Origin: Littorina saxatilis
Lineage: Eukaryota > Mollusca > Gastropoda > Littorinimorpha > Littorinidae
Assembly (NCBI RefSeq): GCF_037325665.1
Contig: NC_090261.1
Location: forward strand, 14,012,451 to 14,076,450
DNA: 64,000 nt
Reading direction: 5' to 3'
Shown: piece by piece, positions 1-25,090 of the stretch
Layout of the letters: each line of letters starts with the position of its first letter
Position numbering within the stretch: position 1 is the first letter of the stretch
Position numbers and translations under genes: made by a program
The notes under the pieces: model-generated
Databases searched by the model: none
What the model was told of the DNA's origin: nothing
The model's input: the letters and a program-made list of their open reading frames with translations, nothing else

Positions 1-2
1 TG

Positions 3-13142
<13,140 letters not shown>

Positions 13143-13305
13143 GGTGAATACTGTTAGTTCACTGCTTTTTAGCTTAATGTGATAACATCCAAAGTTCTTG
13201 CTGTTATAGTCTTGTAGACCTTGGGGTCCTTGCCTTCGGATGACCACAGGTTACTTGGATCATTCCTCTGGCTTGTAAATAGTTTGCTTGTTACGCTGAC
13301 TGATC
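13143..13305 (-). other. CYFIP: CYFIP 5' UTR part of the first coding exon
   Basis: Upstream of the chosen ATG the minus strand reads into a good acceptor (TGTGTGTGCAG, then GATCAGTCAGCG) at 13306-13308. The exon therefore probably spans 12924-13305, with 163 nt of leader before the ATG. There is an in-frame stop in this leader, which supports the downstream start. Confidence 0.6.
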
Positions 13306-13905
13306 CTGCACACACATACAACAGAGAATTAGATGACGAACACAAGCAAAATTCTACAAATCACATTTAAAAATGTGCTAAAAACAAAATCACAACTAAC
13401 TATACAGGGGAAAGGAGGGGGAGGGGGGGGGGGTGGTACTAAAGAATGAGTGTCGACGTTCATTAGGAATATAACCTATCTTTTATGCAGATTACAAAAA
13501 TCTGCATTATTGTGAACAGCTATATAAATTATAATCAGAGTGGAATCTTCTTGAACGGCTATGATGCTGATACAAGTTTTATATGATCATAAACCAGTTC
13601 TCGAGAAAAACAAATCATTAAATGTAGCCCTGAGATTGAAGCAGAAGAAAACAATTAATATGAAAGTTGACACATGTATAACGGCCATGGCTCAGATTTG
13701 GTGTCGAAAAGTGTGACACAAAGCGATTTACTGATAATATGACTTGTATAGGACATAGCTCGATGAGACAAAGATAACAATTCAAACAACACAAGTTTCA
13801 GAAAAATCGGACCTTTATTGGGCACATAGTCGACAAAAGAGTGCGCATGTGCTGTTCATAACATTTACACCATGTCACAAATTTAAAGTGTTGATTTAGA
13901 GAAAA

Positions 13906-13985
13906 CAGATGACACAGCATGAAAAATCTTTCTTTATTTGGTGTTTAACATCGTTTTCAACCACGCAGGTTATATCGCGACGGGG

Positions 13986-14023
<38 letters not shown>

Positions 14024-14112
14024 GAGATGGGATAGAGCCACTTGTTAATAGTTTCTTGTTCACAAAAGCACTAATCAAAAAATACAGCATGAAAAATACA
14101 AGTTGTACTGGG
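13906..14112 (-). mobile_element. SINE 3' portion (AAAGAAAG-tailed family) with poly-G expansion
   Basis: Minus strand copy of the 3' half of the element at 55762-56118: TTTTTGATTAGTGCTTTTGT, GATATAACCTGCGTGGTTGA and AACACCAAATAAAG. A run of about 31 G (13991-14021) has expanded where the sibling has a short C run. Confidence 0.7.
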
Positions 14113-14862
14113 TAAGAAACCCTCAAATGAAACGGCCTGTATAGTACCGGAACGAAGTTCAAGACACAAACTTAGAAATTATGAAGTCTAGTTATGCAGT
14201 TCATAACCTTACAACAATGTGAGGGTACTCAGATATATATATAAGACTAAAACTCAATGTTCTTCTGAGAAAATAAAAAGGGAATTGGTATAAAGAAAGC
14301 TACAAATGGAAGTAAAAAAACTTCTGAGGGGTACCACATGCAAATCTAGGTATAAAAGTCTCATAAAGCCTCATGTAACAAACATTGTGAATTTTTAAGC
14401 ACAAAAACAGGAAAACCTGACAAAAGCCAGACATCAGATAGTGAGTTAACTGAAATAATTATTAGGTCAACTGACATAAATAATCATATTGTCAACAACC
14501 AGTCAAAAATGAAGTTAAAAACTTAACACAGGCCCAAAAATAAGTTATTACCTTTTTCTTGTTCATAACTTTACACCATGACATAGTTACAGTTTACTAC
14601 AAGCAGCCAAATGGTGCAGAACTTGGAAACATTACACATGTCCAGAAGACATGCGCTAAAGACAATAATCCAATTGAATATTTTGTAACTTTAAGTGCTC
14701 AGCTATCATTCTATATCACTGAGTTCATTGAACACATAAAAATGTCCAATCTAATGAAAAGGTTTGCTTTTTGAAGCGCATTCATTAATTTCCTTCTTTT
14801 TTTTTTATAACGAAAGTGTGTTGTGGAACTTTGCCAGTTCACAAAATAAAAAAAAGGCAAAA

Positions 14863-15776
14863 GCTATACGCACTCAGAGTGTATACAGGATCGATGAGTC
14901 TGTATACACTCCGGCAATAAAAAGCTCTGTTACAAATCTGTAGCCAATGAAATGCCCCCTAACAAGTCGTTAGGAGCGGCCAATGAAAAATCAGTCTGAC
15001 GAATGGACTTCCGCAATCTCTTTTTCGGAGTGTCGAGAGTTGGCAAATTATGTACATTCAGTGATTCACATAGTATACAACCGTTTCTAGGTCGATACAC
15101 ACTCCAAGTGTGTTCCAAACTTCGACAATAAACTGCCATGAAGCATCAGTTCCGTGAGTGTGTGTGTTTGTTTTTGTCTGTTCCCAGCGTACTCTGAATC
15201 TGATAGCATGAATCGAAAGTGAAGCGTACCTTCGCAAAAAGGCGTCGAATGACGCTCCGAGTGTTGATGCGGTTCAGTGTCGAAAATGTAATCTACGTTA
15301 CAGCAAAGGCCGTGCAACAACAGATTGTTTCGTTTCTTTGTACTCTTATAAGGCCTAAAAAAAAAATAGGTGTGGTTACGGTAACCCGACCTACCCTATT
15401 TTTAGGGGCCGACCCTATAACTTTTTTTTACATTTGTCAAAAACAAAAACAAAAAAAACCAAAAAAACAAGAAAACGAGTGCAGAAAACGCAATGAAAGC
15501 GAAAGCGCTCGAGTCGCACACTTATTTCCCTGTCAAGTAGGTTTAATTTGTACACATTAGAAAAAAAGTTTTAAAAAAAAAGTGATTGCCTACCTTCCTA
15601 CCCTATTTTTTGGGGCTATGTTACCTTAACCACACCTTTTTTTTTTTGGCCTAATCAACTGCTCTGCGTTCCTATCGCAAAGTGGTGTCGAATGGCAAAT
15701 TCGCTTCGCAACCAGATGTTAAAGCCGGAGTGTATACAAGATTCTGACTCCTGTATACACTCCGAGTACGCATAGC
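14863..15776. mobile_element. TIR element with GTGTATACA-rich ends, hosting a nested TIR element
   Basis: The ~48-bp left end (GCTATACGCACTCAGAGTGT, later TGTATACACTCCGG) is inverted at the right end (about 15724-15776). Each end is itself a near palindrome of GTGTATACA. It hosts the 15350-15654 element. Non-coding, in the CYFIP leader intron. Confidence 0.7.
15350..15654 (+). mobile_element. GTTACGGTAAC TIR element, copy 1
   Basis: Ends AGGCCTAAAAAAAAAATAGG then TGTGGTTACGGTAAC, and the inverse GTTACCTTAACCACACC then TTTTTTGGCCT. About 300 bp, non-coding, with A/T homopolymers. Confidence 0.85.
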
Positions 15777-16177
15777 CAGTGCCTACAAAAAAATAAGCTA
15801 AAAAAAAACAAAGATAAAAAAAAACTTTAAAAGAGCAAAGGCTCAATTTCTGTGACTACCAGTTGCAAAGTAAATCATTTTCAACAAAAATCAAATTGAG
15901 CAAGACGAAGATATCTTCCCACTTCCCTACTGATTGTTTATCTTCCGGAATAGTAACCGATAATCGCTTCCTGCCAGAATGCCGTAATACGTGTAAGATC
16001 CCGGAACTACTTCCTTGTTTATGTGCTATAGATAACACGAGAAAGCACAATCACACAGATACAGGGAAGTTATCAGCCAAGTCTCTCGTGTTTTATCTGT
16101 GCATGCAGCATTCATATGTCGTGCACTGGCCGTTTTATGACAAGTTTAGCAGTCTTTCAGAAGTTGCAGGCACTTAC

Positions 16178-16450
16178 CATTTCTAAAGCTTCAGCCATAG
16201 CGACTACTTCAGCTGTGAGAATTACGTCCCCTTGGGCAAGTTCCAGCTTTTGTTTTACCCAGATGTTGTTTTTATCAAAAGTTTTAAAAAAACAGCAACA
16301 CAAAACAAATGAGAAGAACAAGATATCAAAACATTTCCTTTTATGTCTTCGCATTTTCCTCTATCATTATTTAAAAGTGTTAATGTTGTGTAGGTTTTAA
16401 TTCTTCTGTTAAAGACAAACGGACCTTATCATTCCTTATCCGATGCAAAC
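16178..16450 (-). other. CYFIP: Probable CYFIP first (leader) exon with short uORF
   Basis: On the minus strand the text ends in GAAATG followed by a consensus donor GTAAGT (16172-16177). If this exon is joined to the acceptor at 13306, the small frame MAEALEM continues as DQSA and stops, giving an 11-codon upstream ORF rather than an extended CYFIP N-terminus. The right boundary (transcription start) is not visible and is a guess. The alternative is a first exon of an unrelated transcript. Confidence 0.4.
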
Positions 16451-17089
16451 TTTTAGTTTTCTATCGTCTCGCAACACAATTGTTTACAAATGGCGGTAGA
16501 TATTCCCAGGAAAGAGTATGAGCTGAAATAGAACGAGAAAACTAAGACGTGAGTTGATATGCACTGAACGAATCGGTCAAAATTGGCTTCAAATGGTATT
16601 TGCACTCAAAGTTGTATTATGCTTTCATTCGAGCAGGGATTGGTATAAACTGACGGTTTAATGCTGATTAGTAGTTTCTTGTGAACGTGCTTGCCATGGC
16701 CTGTGATTCCAAATCTAATTCAGTGTGTCAGCAAAAAAACAAAAAAACCTCTCCTTATCGATCACCACAGTTGGAGAATTGCACCTCATGCACAGAGGTG
16801 GTTGTTCATCAAATACCCATTTTAGTTACTACTGATGTTGCTTGATGGACGTTTGATCAAATCAGAGTAGATTGTTTTTGGTTTTTCTTTTTAATTTTAA
16901 TCCAGATGTCCTTTCTTGCTTGCATTCACGGTTTGTTCCTTATGATTACAGTCCATCAGATCTACTTTTGTCTCCAGTAATTCAGTTTCTGCAAAACATA
17001 TTATATATTGCCTTTCTTATCTAAAGAACAGTTTCTGCAGGAACAAAAATCCAAACAGCAATTTAATTATATATATATATTTCTTCCAG
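16451..17089. promoter_or_regulatory. Divergent CYFIP/CLHC1 promoter region and CLHC1 leader intron
   Basis: The CYFIP leader donor (16177, minus) and the CLHC1 acceptor (17089, plus) face away from each other, so both transcription starts must lie between them or close by. A candidate CLHC1 leader exon ends near 16548, where AAGAC is followed by GTGAGT. No TATA box or CpG-rich core is obvious. Limits are inferred. Confidence 0.4.
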
Positions 17090-17095
17090 AGCAAA

Positions 17096-20000
17096 ATGTC
17101 CAGCCAGTCCAGTCGGTCATCCACCCCAACATCAGGGCTGTCCAAGCTGCCGCCTATCATCACTAATGAGGTGGACAGGGAGTTTCTGTACGAGCTGAAC
17201 GGCTTCATTGATCGTGAGCTGAGTAAGATCAACCCTCAGAGTGAGGAACAACGATACCTGGTCTACAAAGCTGTGTTTAACAAGGTAAGTCAACGTGTCT
17301 CTGCATACAAGGTGAAACGATGTTCTAGCAAGAGAATAAGAAGAATGTGGGAAAGAAGAAAGAGAGAAGAAAAGAGATAAGCAGATTTGTTTCTCACTTT
17401 TAGAGCATGCAATTGTTTATAAGTTTATAAACTTTCATTTCATGCAGAAATAAGACTCTGGAATCTTTAGATGAAACTCTTTGGCATGTATGCCACTGGA
17501 TATACCACACCTGTCTAAATATTTGTTGTGTGTAATCAGCATTCAGCAACAGCATATTCTTTTCTTCTTAAGATTACTTTCTGTATAAGACTGATGGAAA
17601 AATAAGACAGATGGGAAAATAAGACAGATGGAAAAGTTCGAAGGAAAAGAAACATCCAACATGTTCACAGTTAAGCGAGTTCAGTCATCATTCATTTCAG
17701 AGGGAAATATCATAATTTATGCTTGCAGGTGATTGAACATGTCACAGCCTACAAAAGTCTGCTGACATCAATCAAGAAGGAGTATGAAGACACAATTGAA
17801 ACCATTCGCACAGGGCAGCGGGAGGCGGTGTTTCTGCAGGGGAAGCTGAAGGCTATGGCATCAGAGCCTTCCACTCTCAGAAACTACAATAAACGCTCAG
17901 ATGAACTGGAAGAGAGGTTAGTGGTAATCATTTTGTCTGAAACCCTGAGTTCAGTTAGGCTTGTAGAATAATAATGCAGAATCCTTAATAATCCTCCCAT
18001 GCTCCAGACTTTCCTTGCCCTGTATCTTCTACCCTCACTTCTATCCTCCTCCTGCCTGCATCTCACCCTCAACAACTGTTTTGATAAGTCATTCTCTAAC
18101 CCCAACCTAACCTCTGCGCGTGTGTGTGTGTGTGTGTTCATATACCCATGCAACTTATTCTAGAAAGAAATCACCACCAGACAACCCCAGCAATTGCAAA
18201 AAAATAGCATGTTGGCTTTATCTTTCTAACATGAAAGATCAACACTAATATTTATTTTACGAGTACAATTTGTTTCTATCTTGAAGGCGGTACACATACA
18301 TGCATCATGTAAAAACATGAATGTCCAGTCTGCATCAACAGGAATATTTCATTTATTTGTTAATGCATTCATTCAGGATTACCATTGTGAGGAAGGACAA
18401 TGACAGAATTCAGAAGGAGCTGTATGAGCTGAAAGCAGAGCATGCTGAGAGGGAGAAGAAGCCAGAAACCAAGGAGCCTCCAAAACGTGAACTGAAGAAG
18501 GATCATAGGAGGATTCCAGGTGGTGTTATCCACTTTACTTTGTATTTACGACTTACTGGACATTATGTCTTTGCAAAGTTCAAAATAAATTATACAAGAG
18601 TTGTGCTGCAGTGCAGTTACTTGTTCAAAAAATGGTATTTGAAAAAAAGGGTTTCTTCCATACTTACAATATATGACGGATTGACTGAAACTGATGGATG
18701 GATAGGCAGATGGCGGATGGCTTGATTTATTGATTGATTGCTTGTTTAATTGTTTGCTTGATTGGTTGAATGATTGATTAAGGAGGGAGGTGAGCAGACT
18801 GGTTGTATGTAATAAATTCATAAATTTACTGATTTTCTTTTCTTCTTGCAGGTTTGACGTTAGAAGAATCCACTGACCTGTCCGTGCTGCACAAGAAAAA
18901 TGATCGCCTGGAAAGGACACTCAAAGAACTCAACATCAGTCTCAAGACACGTTTTTTGCCAAAAACCCAGAAGCTGCAATTGAAGGACAGTTTGGATAAC
19001 AAGGTTAGGTCTTGTTGTAATTTTCATCTCAACATTTTTTGTTTGTTTGTTTGGACTTGTTTGTTTGTTTGATTTACGAGTTGCTTCTGAATCAGTCAGA
19101 TAAATTTATTATCACTTGTAGCAGCTGAAGCAGTATTCATTTTGTCATGCATGTCAGCTGCAACAACTCATTTGTTACTATTCAGAATCAGCTGTAAGCT
19201 TTGTAAGATCATAATTGTACCTGTGGGGTATTGTACATTGTACAGGACATTGAACAGTTTTGTTGGCACATCCACCCTATTAGTTTTATATCACCCTGTG
19301 GGCATTATCATCTGGTCTGATAACGTGAAGTACCCCAATCAGCTACTGTGGCAGGTCCACCTTTTATATCACCTGTTTTACTTGCTCTGTGTAGGTGGAG
19401 TATCGTGACAAGCTGCTGTGGCAGAGCCAGGTGTACAAAGCGCGAGGTCAGCGACTAAAGATTGCTCTGGAAGCAGCCCAGGCCTACAACCGTGTCAAAC
19501 CTCCGCACCAGACTGTCGGCGACGCTGTCATGCTGGCCTTTCAGCATGCTATGGGGGCTGCTGAGAAAGGTGTGTGTCAGGTTTTGTAGCACAGTGGGTT
19601 AAAATGGATGGATGTATGGTGCTTGAAGCGTGTACGTGTTGTATGATAGAGAACTTAGTCATTTAAGAGACTGAGAATGTGTTTATCTCAGGCCTCGGTT
19701 GATTGTCCGATAGTTTTGGCATTTAGGTCTTTTGACAGAACAAGTTTTATGTAGCCAGGACACTTGGACCTATAGATATTTTCAATCCAGGTCGAACTGA
19801 CCTATTGTCCTCTGAGGCTGGGAACAACACGGAGAATGAGAAATGTTTTGTTCGGCTTTCGTCTGGTATCTCATGCCACTAATGGCCTTAGTTGCCATGA
19901 GGACATAAAACTCAATTCTATGAGACTTTTTGTTGTGTGGAATGGGTTGAAGATGCGACTTTGCATGTTCAAAATGGTGTTCTACCACAGGTTAATTGTC

Positions 20001-22664
20001 CTTGGATGGTCCGTCACACATCTGAAATCAAGAGAAACCAGAAAAGAGAGAAAAAGGATGATGACAAAATTATAAAGAATTTCATGAAGTTACAAAAAAT
20101 CACCCAAGTTCCACAGTGTATATATATAGGTCTGTAGAAATTCAAAGTTGGAAGTAAAAATATCTTTACTATATATATATCTGTAGGAAAATACTTAAAT
20201 ACATCTGTTATGATTTAATTTTAACTCCAATCACAGAACAAGCAGCAGCAGCGGCAGCAGGAGAGCAAGGGGACAACGCAGCCTCAGAAACGACACAGTC
20301 CAGCACCTTTGAGGATGACGACCCAAACAAGGAGAAAGAGGCAGAGATGATGCTGGAATACATTGAGAAGTTTAACGAACTCTTTGAAGACAACAAGTTT
20401 GAGGAAGCCGCCATCCATGCTGCCAACAGTCCCAAAGGAATTCTTAGGACACAGGCGACACTTGCCAAGTTCAGAGGTACGTTCTGATCAGTACGCTTTT
20501 AATACTTGTGCAGAATGTATAATAAAGCAGTGGTTGACACAACAAAATGTGGTGCCTTTAAAGTGAGGTCCCTTTGATAAGACAACATCTCCCAATAAAC
20601 CTTTTTTTATTGTCCCTAATGGACTTTACCATAATGCATATACATATACGAACCAAGAAAGGATGCCTGCAAAAAAACAACTTCAGGTAGGGTGAATGAT
20701 GCCATATCATCACAGATGCAAGGATATTCTACAGTCACTGGCATTTTCATGAGCACCTTGACATGCTCAAAACTTCTGAATACTGCTTTAAGGACCACTT
20801 GCTCTTCCTCTTCTTCTTCTTTTCGTTTGCTAAGACCACTTGCATTTCTTGTACGTTGTGTTGTTTTGCCACATTGCTTGAAATGTAGCAAGCACCAGCA
20901 AAGACACATCAGATAGTTCCTACCCATTTACCTAAAGCAGATCCTAATGTATGTTGTAAAGTGGTTTGTTTTTGAGTGTTTTTTCCTGCATATAGGTATT
21001 AGAGTGTCTGTTCTTTTCAGTAATTTTTGTGCATTTTTTTCAACAGATGTCAAGGCAGGCTACCAAGGCAGATCACCCCTTCTTGCGTTCTGTGATGCTA
21101 TGATGTCATCAGTGAAAACAGCGGCCAACAAACCCAATGAAGGCTTGTCGCTGGACTGTGCTAAGGCAGGACTGAATGAGAACCGTCTGGACCTTATCTA
21201 TCACTGGCTTACACAGGACAAGTACGAGAACTGTTCTTGTTTTTTCTTGAGATCTTTCTTTTGGCTTGCGTTTAGTTTTTAATTTGTCTTATATAGCCAA
21301 ATTTAATATTTATTACATGATCTGCAACAATATTTGACTCGCAATTTTGTTTTGCTTATATACAGATTGTTTTTGAAAGAAGAATGAAGAAGATCAAAGT
21401 AAATGTTTGGTGGAGATAGTAACTATCTGTTGAGGATGTTGTTGTTGTTCAATCATTTCTGCATGCTCTTTTTACAATTGCTTTTCACTTATCAGATGGG
21501 TTTTGCAACCGAGTGCAATGGTTAGGTCTGTCAAATAACCTTTCCAGCACAGAGTGGGTAAAAGACTGACATACTTTGAATATGACCCATTATTTGTTTG
21601 ATACAGCCTTGTACTGATTTCGTCAAAAGTTTGTGAACATACCAGTTAGCACAATGATCTTCATTATTTTCATTGTTCGCTTTGCCTACCAGACTGACCA
21701 CATCGGTGGAAATGGGCCAGATAATCCGCGACCACTGTTCCTGCAAAGTGCCCTGCATGTGCGGGTGCCAGGCCCTCGCCCAAAACGTCTTCCTGCGCCA
21801 GCGAGTGCACCCAGAGGCCATGCTGTGCTTGCTGAAACAGGGCAAAGTCCACATGGCCGTGCAGTACGGGCAGAGCAAAGGGGCCTTGGAGCAGGACGTT
21901 CTCCTGAACCTACTGAAGCAGTGTCCGTCTGTGCAGCTGGTTGAGGTCGTACTGAAGGAGGAGGAATCCAAGTCTTCCAGTGGAGGAGGGGGAAGAGGGG
22001 TGAGGACTCTGCTTCCCATGGGGTTGGTGTTAACCACGCTGTGCGACATCGGGCAGTGGGAGTTGGGCAAAGGCTGGCTGCAGAGATTGGTGTACAGTGG
22101 GCCCCTGAAAACAGGTGGGTGTCGTTTCGTGCTACTTTGTAATCAGTGCTTTTCTTCAACTTTTGAGCTTAAGATTCATTGCGTTTGAAAACGAAAAATA
22201 TTGCCACAAAAAAATTATACAAATAGTAATTCCTTTAATCTGAAGATGTTTTGTTTGTAGCTGTGGATGCAATTTTTTTTTTTTCAGACACGACTAACAT
22301 TGATTTGTTATGAAGAGTATATGGTTAGAGGGCGCTCAGCTGTAGACCTGAAATCAAAGGAGCTAATAGCCTAATGTCAGATCTTATCTACCTACATCTA
22401 TGTGATTTTATCAATTATTCTTAATTTCTATTTTTTTTAACACCAGGTGCAATGCCGCGTGGAGACACACTGCATAAGCTGGTGTCCAGTGATGACGTGA
22501 CCACACACAGACAGTGGATGGACGTGGTCAAACGACTGCAGGACGATGGACACAAGGAGCTGAGCCTGCAATTGCTGGCTGTGGTTACCGTGGCAACATC
22601 CATGAGGCAGGCTCTGGCGGTTTTTCATGATAAGGTGGACATGCCTGGAGATGCCCTGAATTAA
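17096..22664 (+). CDS. CLHC1: CLHC1, clathrin heavy chain linker domain-containing protein 1, complete
   Basis: Nine coding exons: 17096-17284, 17729-17916, 18377-18519, 18852-19003, 19395-19569, 20237-20476, 21047-21221, 21693-22114, 22447-22664. GT/AG junctions and phases agree; 1902 nt, 633 aa plus stop. Human CLHC1 (about 586 aa) aligns as recalled: [83 protein letters not shown]. Residues about 20-260 are charged coiled-coil. A low-complexity Ala/Gln/Glu linker opens exon 6, and the rest is the helical clathrin-linker-like zigzag. Cys-rich [14 protein letters not shown] in exon 8 is unusual. An acceptor (TTCTTCCAG) lies 7 nt before the ATG, so a non-coding leader exon is expected upstream. 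The exon 4 donor (GTTAGG) is weak. Molecular function in animals is little known. The gene diverges from CYFIP. Confidence 0.93.
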
Positions 22665-22684
22665 AGCTGGTGTGATCAATATGA

Positions 22685-22690
22685 AATAAA
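22685..22690 (+). terminator. CLHC1: CLHC1 candidate polyadenylation signal
   Basis: AATAAA lies 21 nt after the CLHC1 stop codon. This would give a very short 3' UTR. Other weaker A-rich signals follow, so the cleavage site is uncertain. Confidence 0.5.
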
Positions 22691-22717
22691 AGCTTGTGTG
22701 ATGAGGCATGATCTGTC

Positions 22718-22800
22718 GGTTCTTCTGGATAACTTGGACCTACCTAGAGATGCCCTGAACTAAAGCTGAAGTGACAGAGAGAAAGCTTGTGTGATAAGGC
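22718..22800 (+). repeat. Decayed tandem copy of the CLHC1 coding end and 3' UTR
   Basis: The stretch around GAGATGCCCTGAACTAAAGC repeats the end of CLHC1 exon 9 (GAGATGCCCTGAATTAAAGC at about 22648-22668) about 97 bp downstream. The following GAGAAAGCTTGTGTGAT..GGC also repeats. The copy is after the stop and therefore untranslated. Confidence 0.6.
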
Positions 22801-23585
22801 CGATATGATGGACAGAAAAACTGAACCTGGTATGATACACACAAAGTTAATAGTTTGCATTCCAGTGATGTTAATTTGTAAAAAAACAAATGTGATAAGG
22901 ACAGGGATTCATTCAAAAGGCATCTGAGCTATTACTGTGCCAGTAAAGCAACTCCATGCAGTTGTTGTGTTTGCTTTTTTTCTGATAACCTGAACCTGAA
23001 GTATAAGTATGGTTTTACTGTGATATTATGATTTATTTTTGTTACTAAAAAAGAAAACAATCCTTTTTGTGACACTGTTTCTTTAATGAGGTGCATGCCT
23101 CTGAAAAAGTTTGGTCTGGAAGAAGTGGGTGCAGTTGCATGGCATGCGCAAATGTTATCTGTTGTCTGGTAAATATATAAATTAAATATGTGAATGAAAC
23201 AATATGTTGAGTAGGCATGTTGATATACGAGAGTACATGAACACATTCAGGTCTTACTTGTATTACTTGTATCAACACCTTGGTATTTTCTTTGGCAAGC
23301 TTTCTGAGTCAATTATTTCTCTTGCCCTATACAGTACTCCTTACTCTATCATTTTGTTCGGTCCTATCTTCTCTTGTAGCAGCATGCTACCTGCTTTGTC
23401 TCCTTCTCTGGCACAAACATGTACATGCTACATCGCGAGTATATCTGCATGTACACTATTCAGCACACACACACACATTCTCTCCCTCTATCTCCATAAG
23501 ATTTAAGAAAGGTGCATGGTTTTTGACTGGGGCAAACTCAGTGGTCCCACAGACCAATTTCACAGCATACCTTCACAACATGGTA
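22801..23585. other. Intergenic stretch, no gene seen
   Basis: A/T-rich sequence between CLHC1 and the DIRS insertion. Short open frames have no recognisable domains. A short CA run is at about 23463-23480. I see nothing else supportable. Confidence 0.6.
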
Positions 23586-23834
23586 TAATGGAAAATTTCC
23601 TAAATAAATTTTCATTTAATTAATATACTTACCCGAATCACATTAGCATTGAGTCACCTGAGATGCTTATCACTGAAAAACGCTTACCCGGCTAAAGAAT
23701 TTAAAGGGAAGCAACCCCATCACCAAAACGAAAGTGAAAGTAGCTTTGGTAATGGGCCAGCACACCGGGAGTTACCTCCCATACGGGTGTATGCCACGTC
23801 ACTTCCTCTAGGAACACGTGCCTATTCTCATACG
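23586..23834. repeat. DIRS inverted terminal repeat, element 3' side
   Basis: Inverted partner of 29814-30037 with its own distinct outer ~50 bp (TAATGGAAAATTTCC and onward), which is matched in inverted orientation inside the internal complementary region. Confidence 0.9.
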
Positions 23835-23885
23835 GCTTTAAAAAATCTTAAAACCATAAGCGGGGCAGGTGGGAGGGAATACAGT

Positions 23886-23976
23886 ATGTGATTCGGGTAA
23901 GTATATTAATTAAATGAAAATTTATTTAGGAAATTTTCCATTAAATATCATATTCTTACTCCGAATCACATTAGCA
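23886..23976. repeat. DIRS internal complementary region
   Basis: The first ~58 bp are the inverse of the left outer edge (23586-23643). The remaining ~35 bp match the right outer edge (30003-30037), and the two meet at a shared CATTA. This is the family's circle-junction template; its 91-bp length is close to that known for Dictyostelium DIRS-1. Confidence 0.9.
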
Positions 23977-24023
23977 GATAACATCAACAAGGCGGTGGGC
24001 TAGAAATGAATCAAAACTCACCA

Positions 24024-25090
24024 TCAAGTTCTGGACAGGAACTGGCCTGCTGCTATGAGCGCTGGAAGGCCTCTGGAGCCATCCTGTCGAAGAGCTGTGA
24101 CGTCCCGAAGATAAAAGTTTATAAAAACATCTTCGGAACGCCAATACGCAGTTGTCAGCACCTCCTCTAGACGTCTGGAGCGCAGAACTGCCAGAGAGGA
24201 TGCCCACGCCCTCGTTTCATGGGCTCGGGCCGAGTCAAGTGGCAAGGAGGGCATAACCCCCCCCCTCTTTGTGCGACTCCACTCATAAGCCTGCTTGATG
24301 AGCGAGGACACCCACCGGGCCAACGTTACCTTCGACAAATCTTTCTCGCGCCTAGTAAGGAGAGAGATAAACAACAACTTCTGAGAACTAGACCGAATCG
24401 GCTGAGTCCGGGCTAAGTACAGACGAAGTGCCCTCACAGGGCAATTGACCGAATCGGGGTCATCCGGGGCCAACGCGCTGGTCAGAGCCTTAACTCTAAC
24501 CAGCGGAGAGGCCTGCCCCGGAGACTGATTCTTGGCCAGGAAATCAGGCCGGAAACGCAAAGATGCGGAACCGTCCGGCTCAAAGGAGATATCTCCAGGC
24601 TGACCCGACAGGGCGTGGACCTCGCTACCCCGTCGGGCCGTAGCCAACAAAAGGAGAAACAGCGCTTTGCGAGTGACATTGAACAGACTGGCCTCGCTTA
24701 AAGGCTCAAAATCCGCAGAACGAAGGAATTCCAGGATTAAAAACAAGTCCCACTTGGGAGCGGGCAAACGAGCTTTAGCTTCCTTAAGAGCAGCCCCTTT
24801 AATGACTGCAGCTATAACGCCCCCGACTCGAACAGAACGACCAATCTGCTTAAGAGTCGCCGAGATAGCGGAGCGCCGGACCCTCAACGAGGAGACTGAG
24901 GCGCCCTGCGAAGACATGAAAGAGAGGTGGTTAGCGACCTGAATAGAGCGCGGAGCCACCGAACTCACCCCTCTAGCTGAACACCAGGCAGTCCATGCCT
25001 TCCAGTGGGAAGCATAAACTGAAGAGGTGGACGCTCTATGCGAGCGAGCCACCAAGTCCAGAGTCAAAGACGACGCCCCAGAGCGCTTCA
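24024..25090 (-). CDS. DIRS tyrosine recombinase domain
   Basis: This is the recognisable part of a longer open frame that reaches back to 27026 over the RT region. A SAM-like DNA-binding N-terminus (SVYASHWKAWTAWCSARGV) is followed by the catalytic fold with first Arg in LLATARRGSEVHAL, the H-x-x-R box in ARAHETRAW and the nucleophilic Tyr in INFYLRD. It replaces integrase in this family and acts on circular cDNA. The upstream part of the frame is a shadow of the RT region and is not claimed as protein. Confidence 0.88.

Noticed and set aside
21531-22159. 157-179-aa minus-strand frames
   Set aside because: Antisense shadows of CLHC1 exon 8.
23649-23891. Identical ~60-aa frames at 23649-23891 (plus) and 29778-29999 (minus)
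   Set aside because: They are the two copies of the DIRS inverted terminal repeat and not genes.
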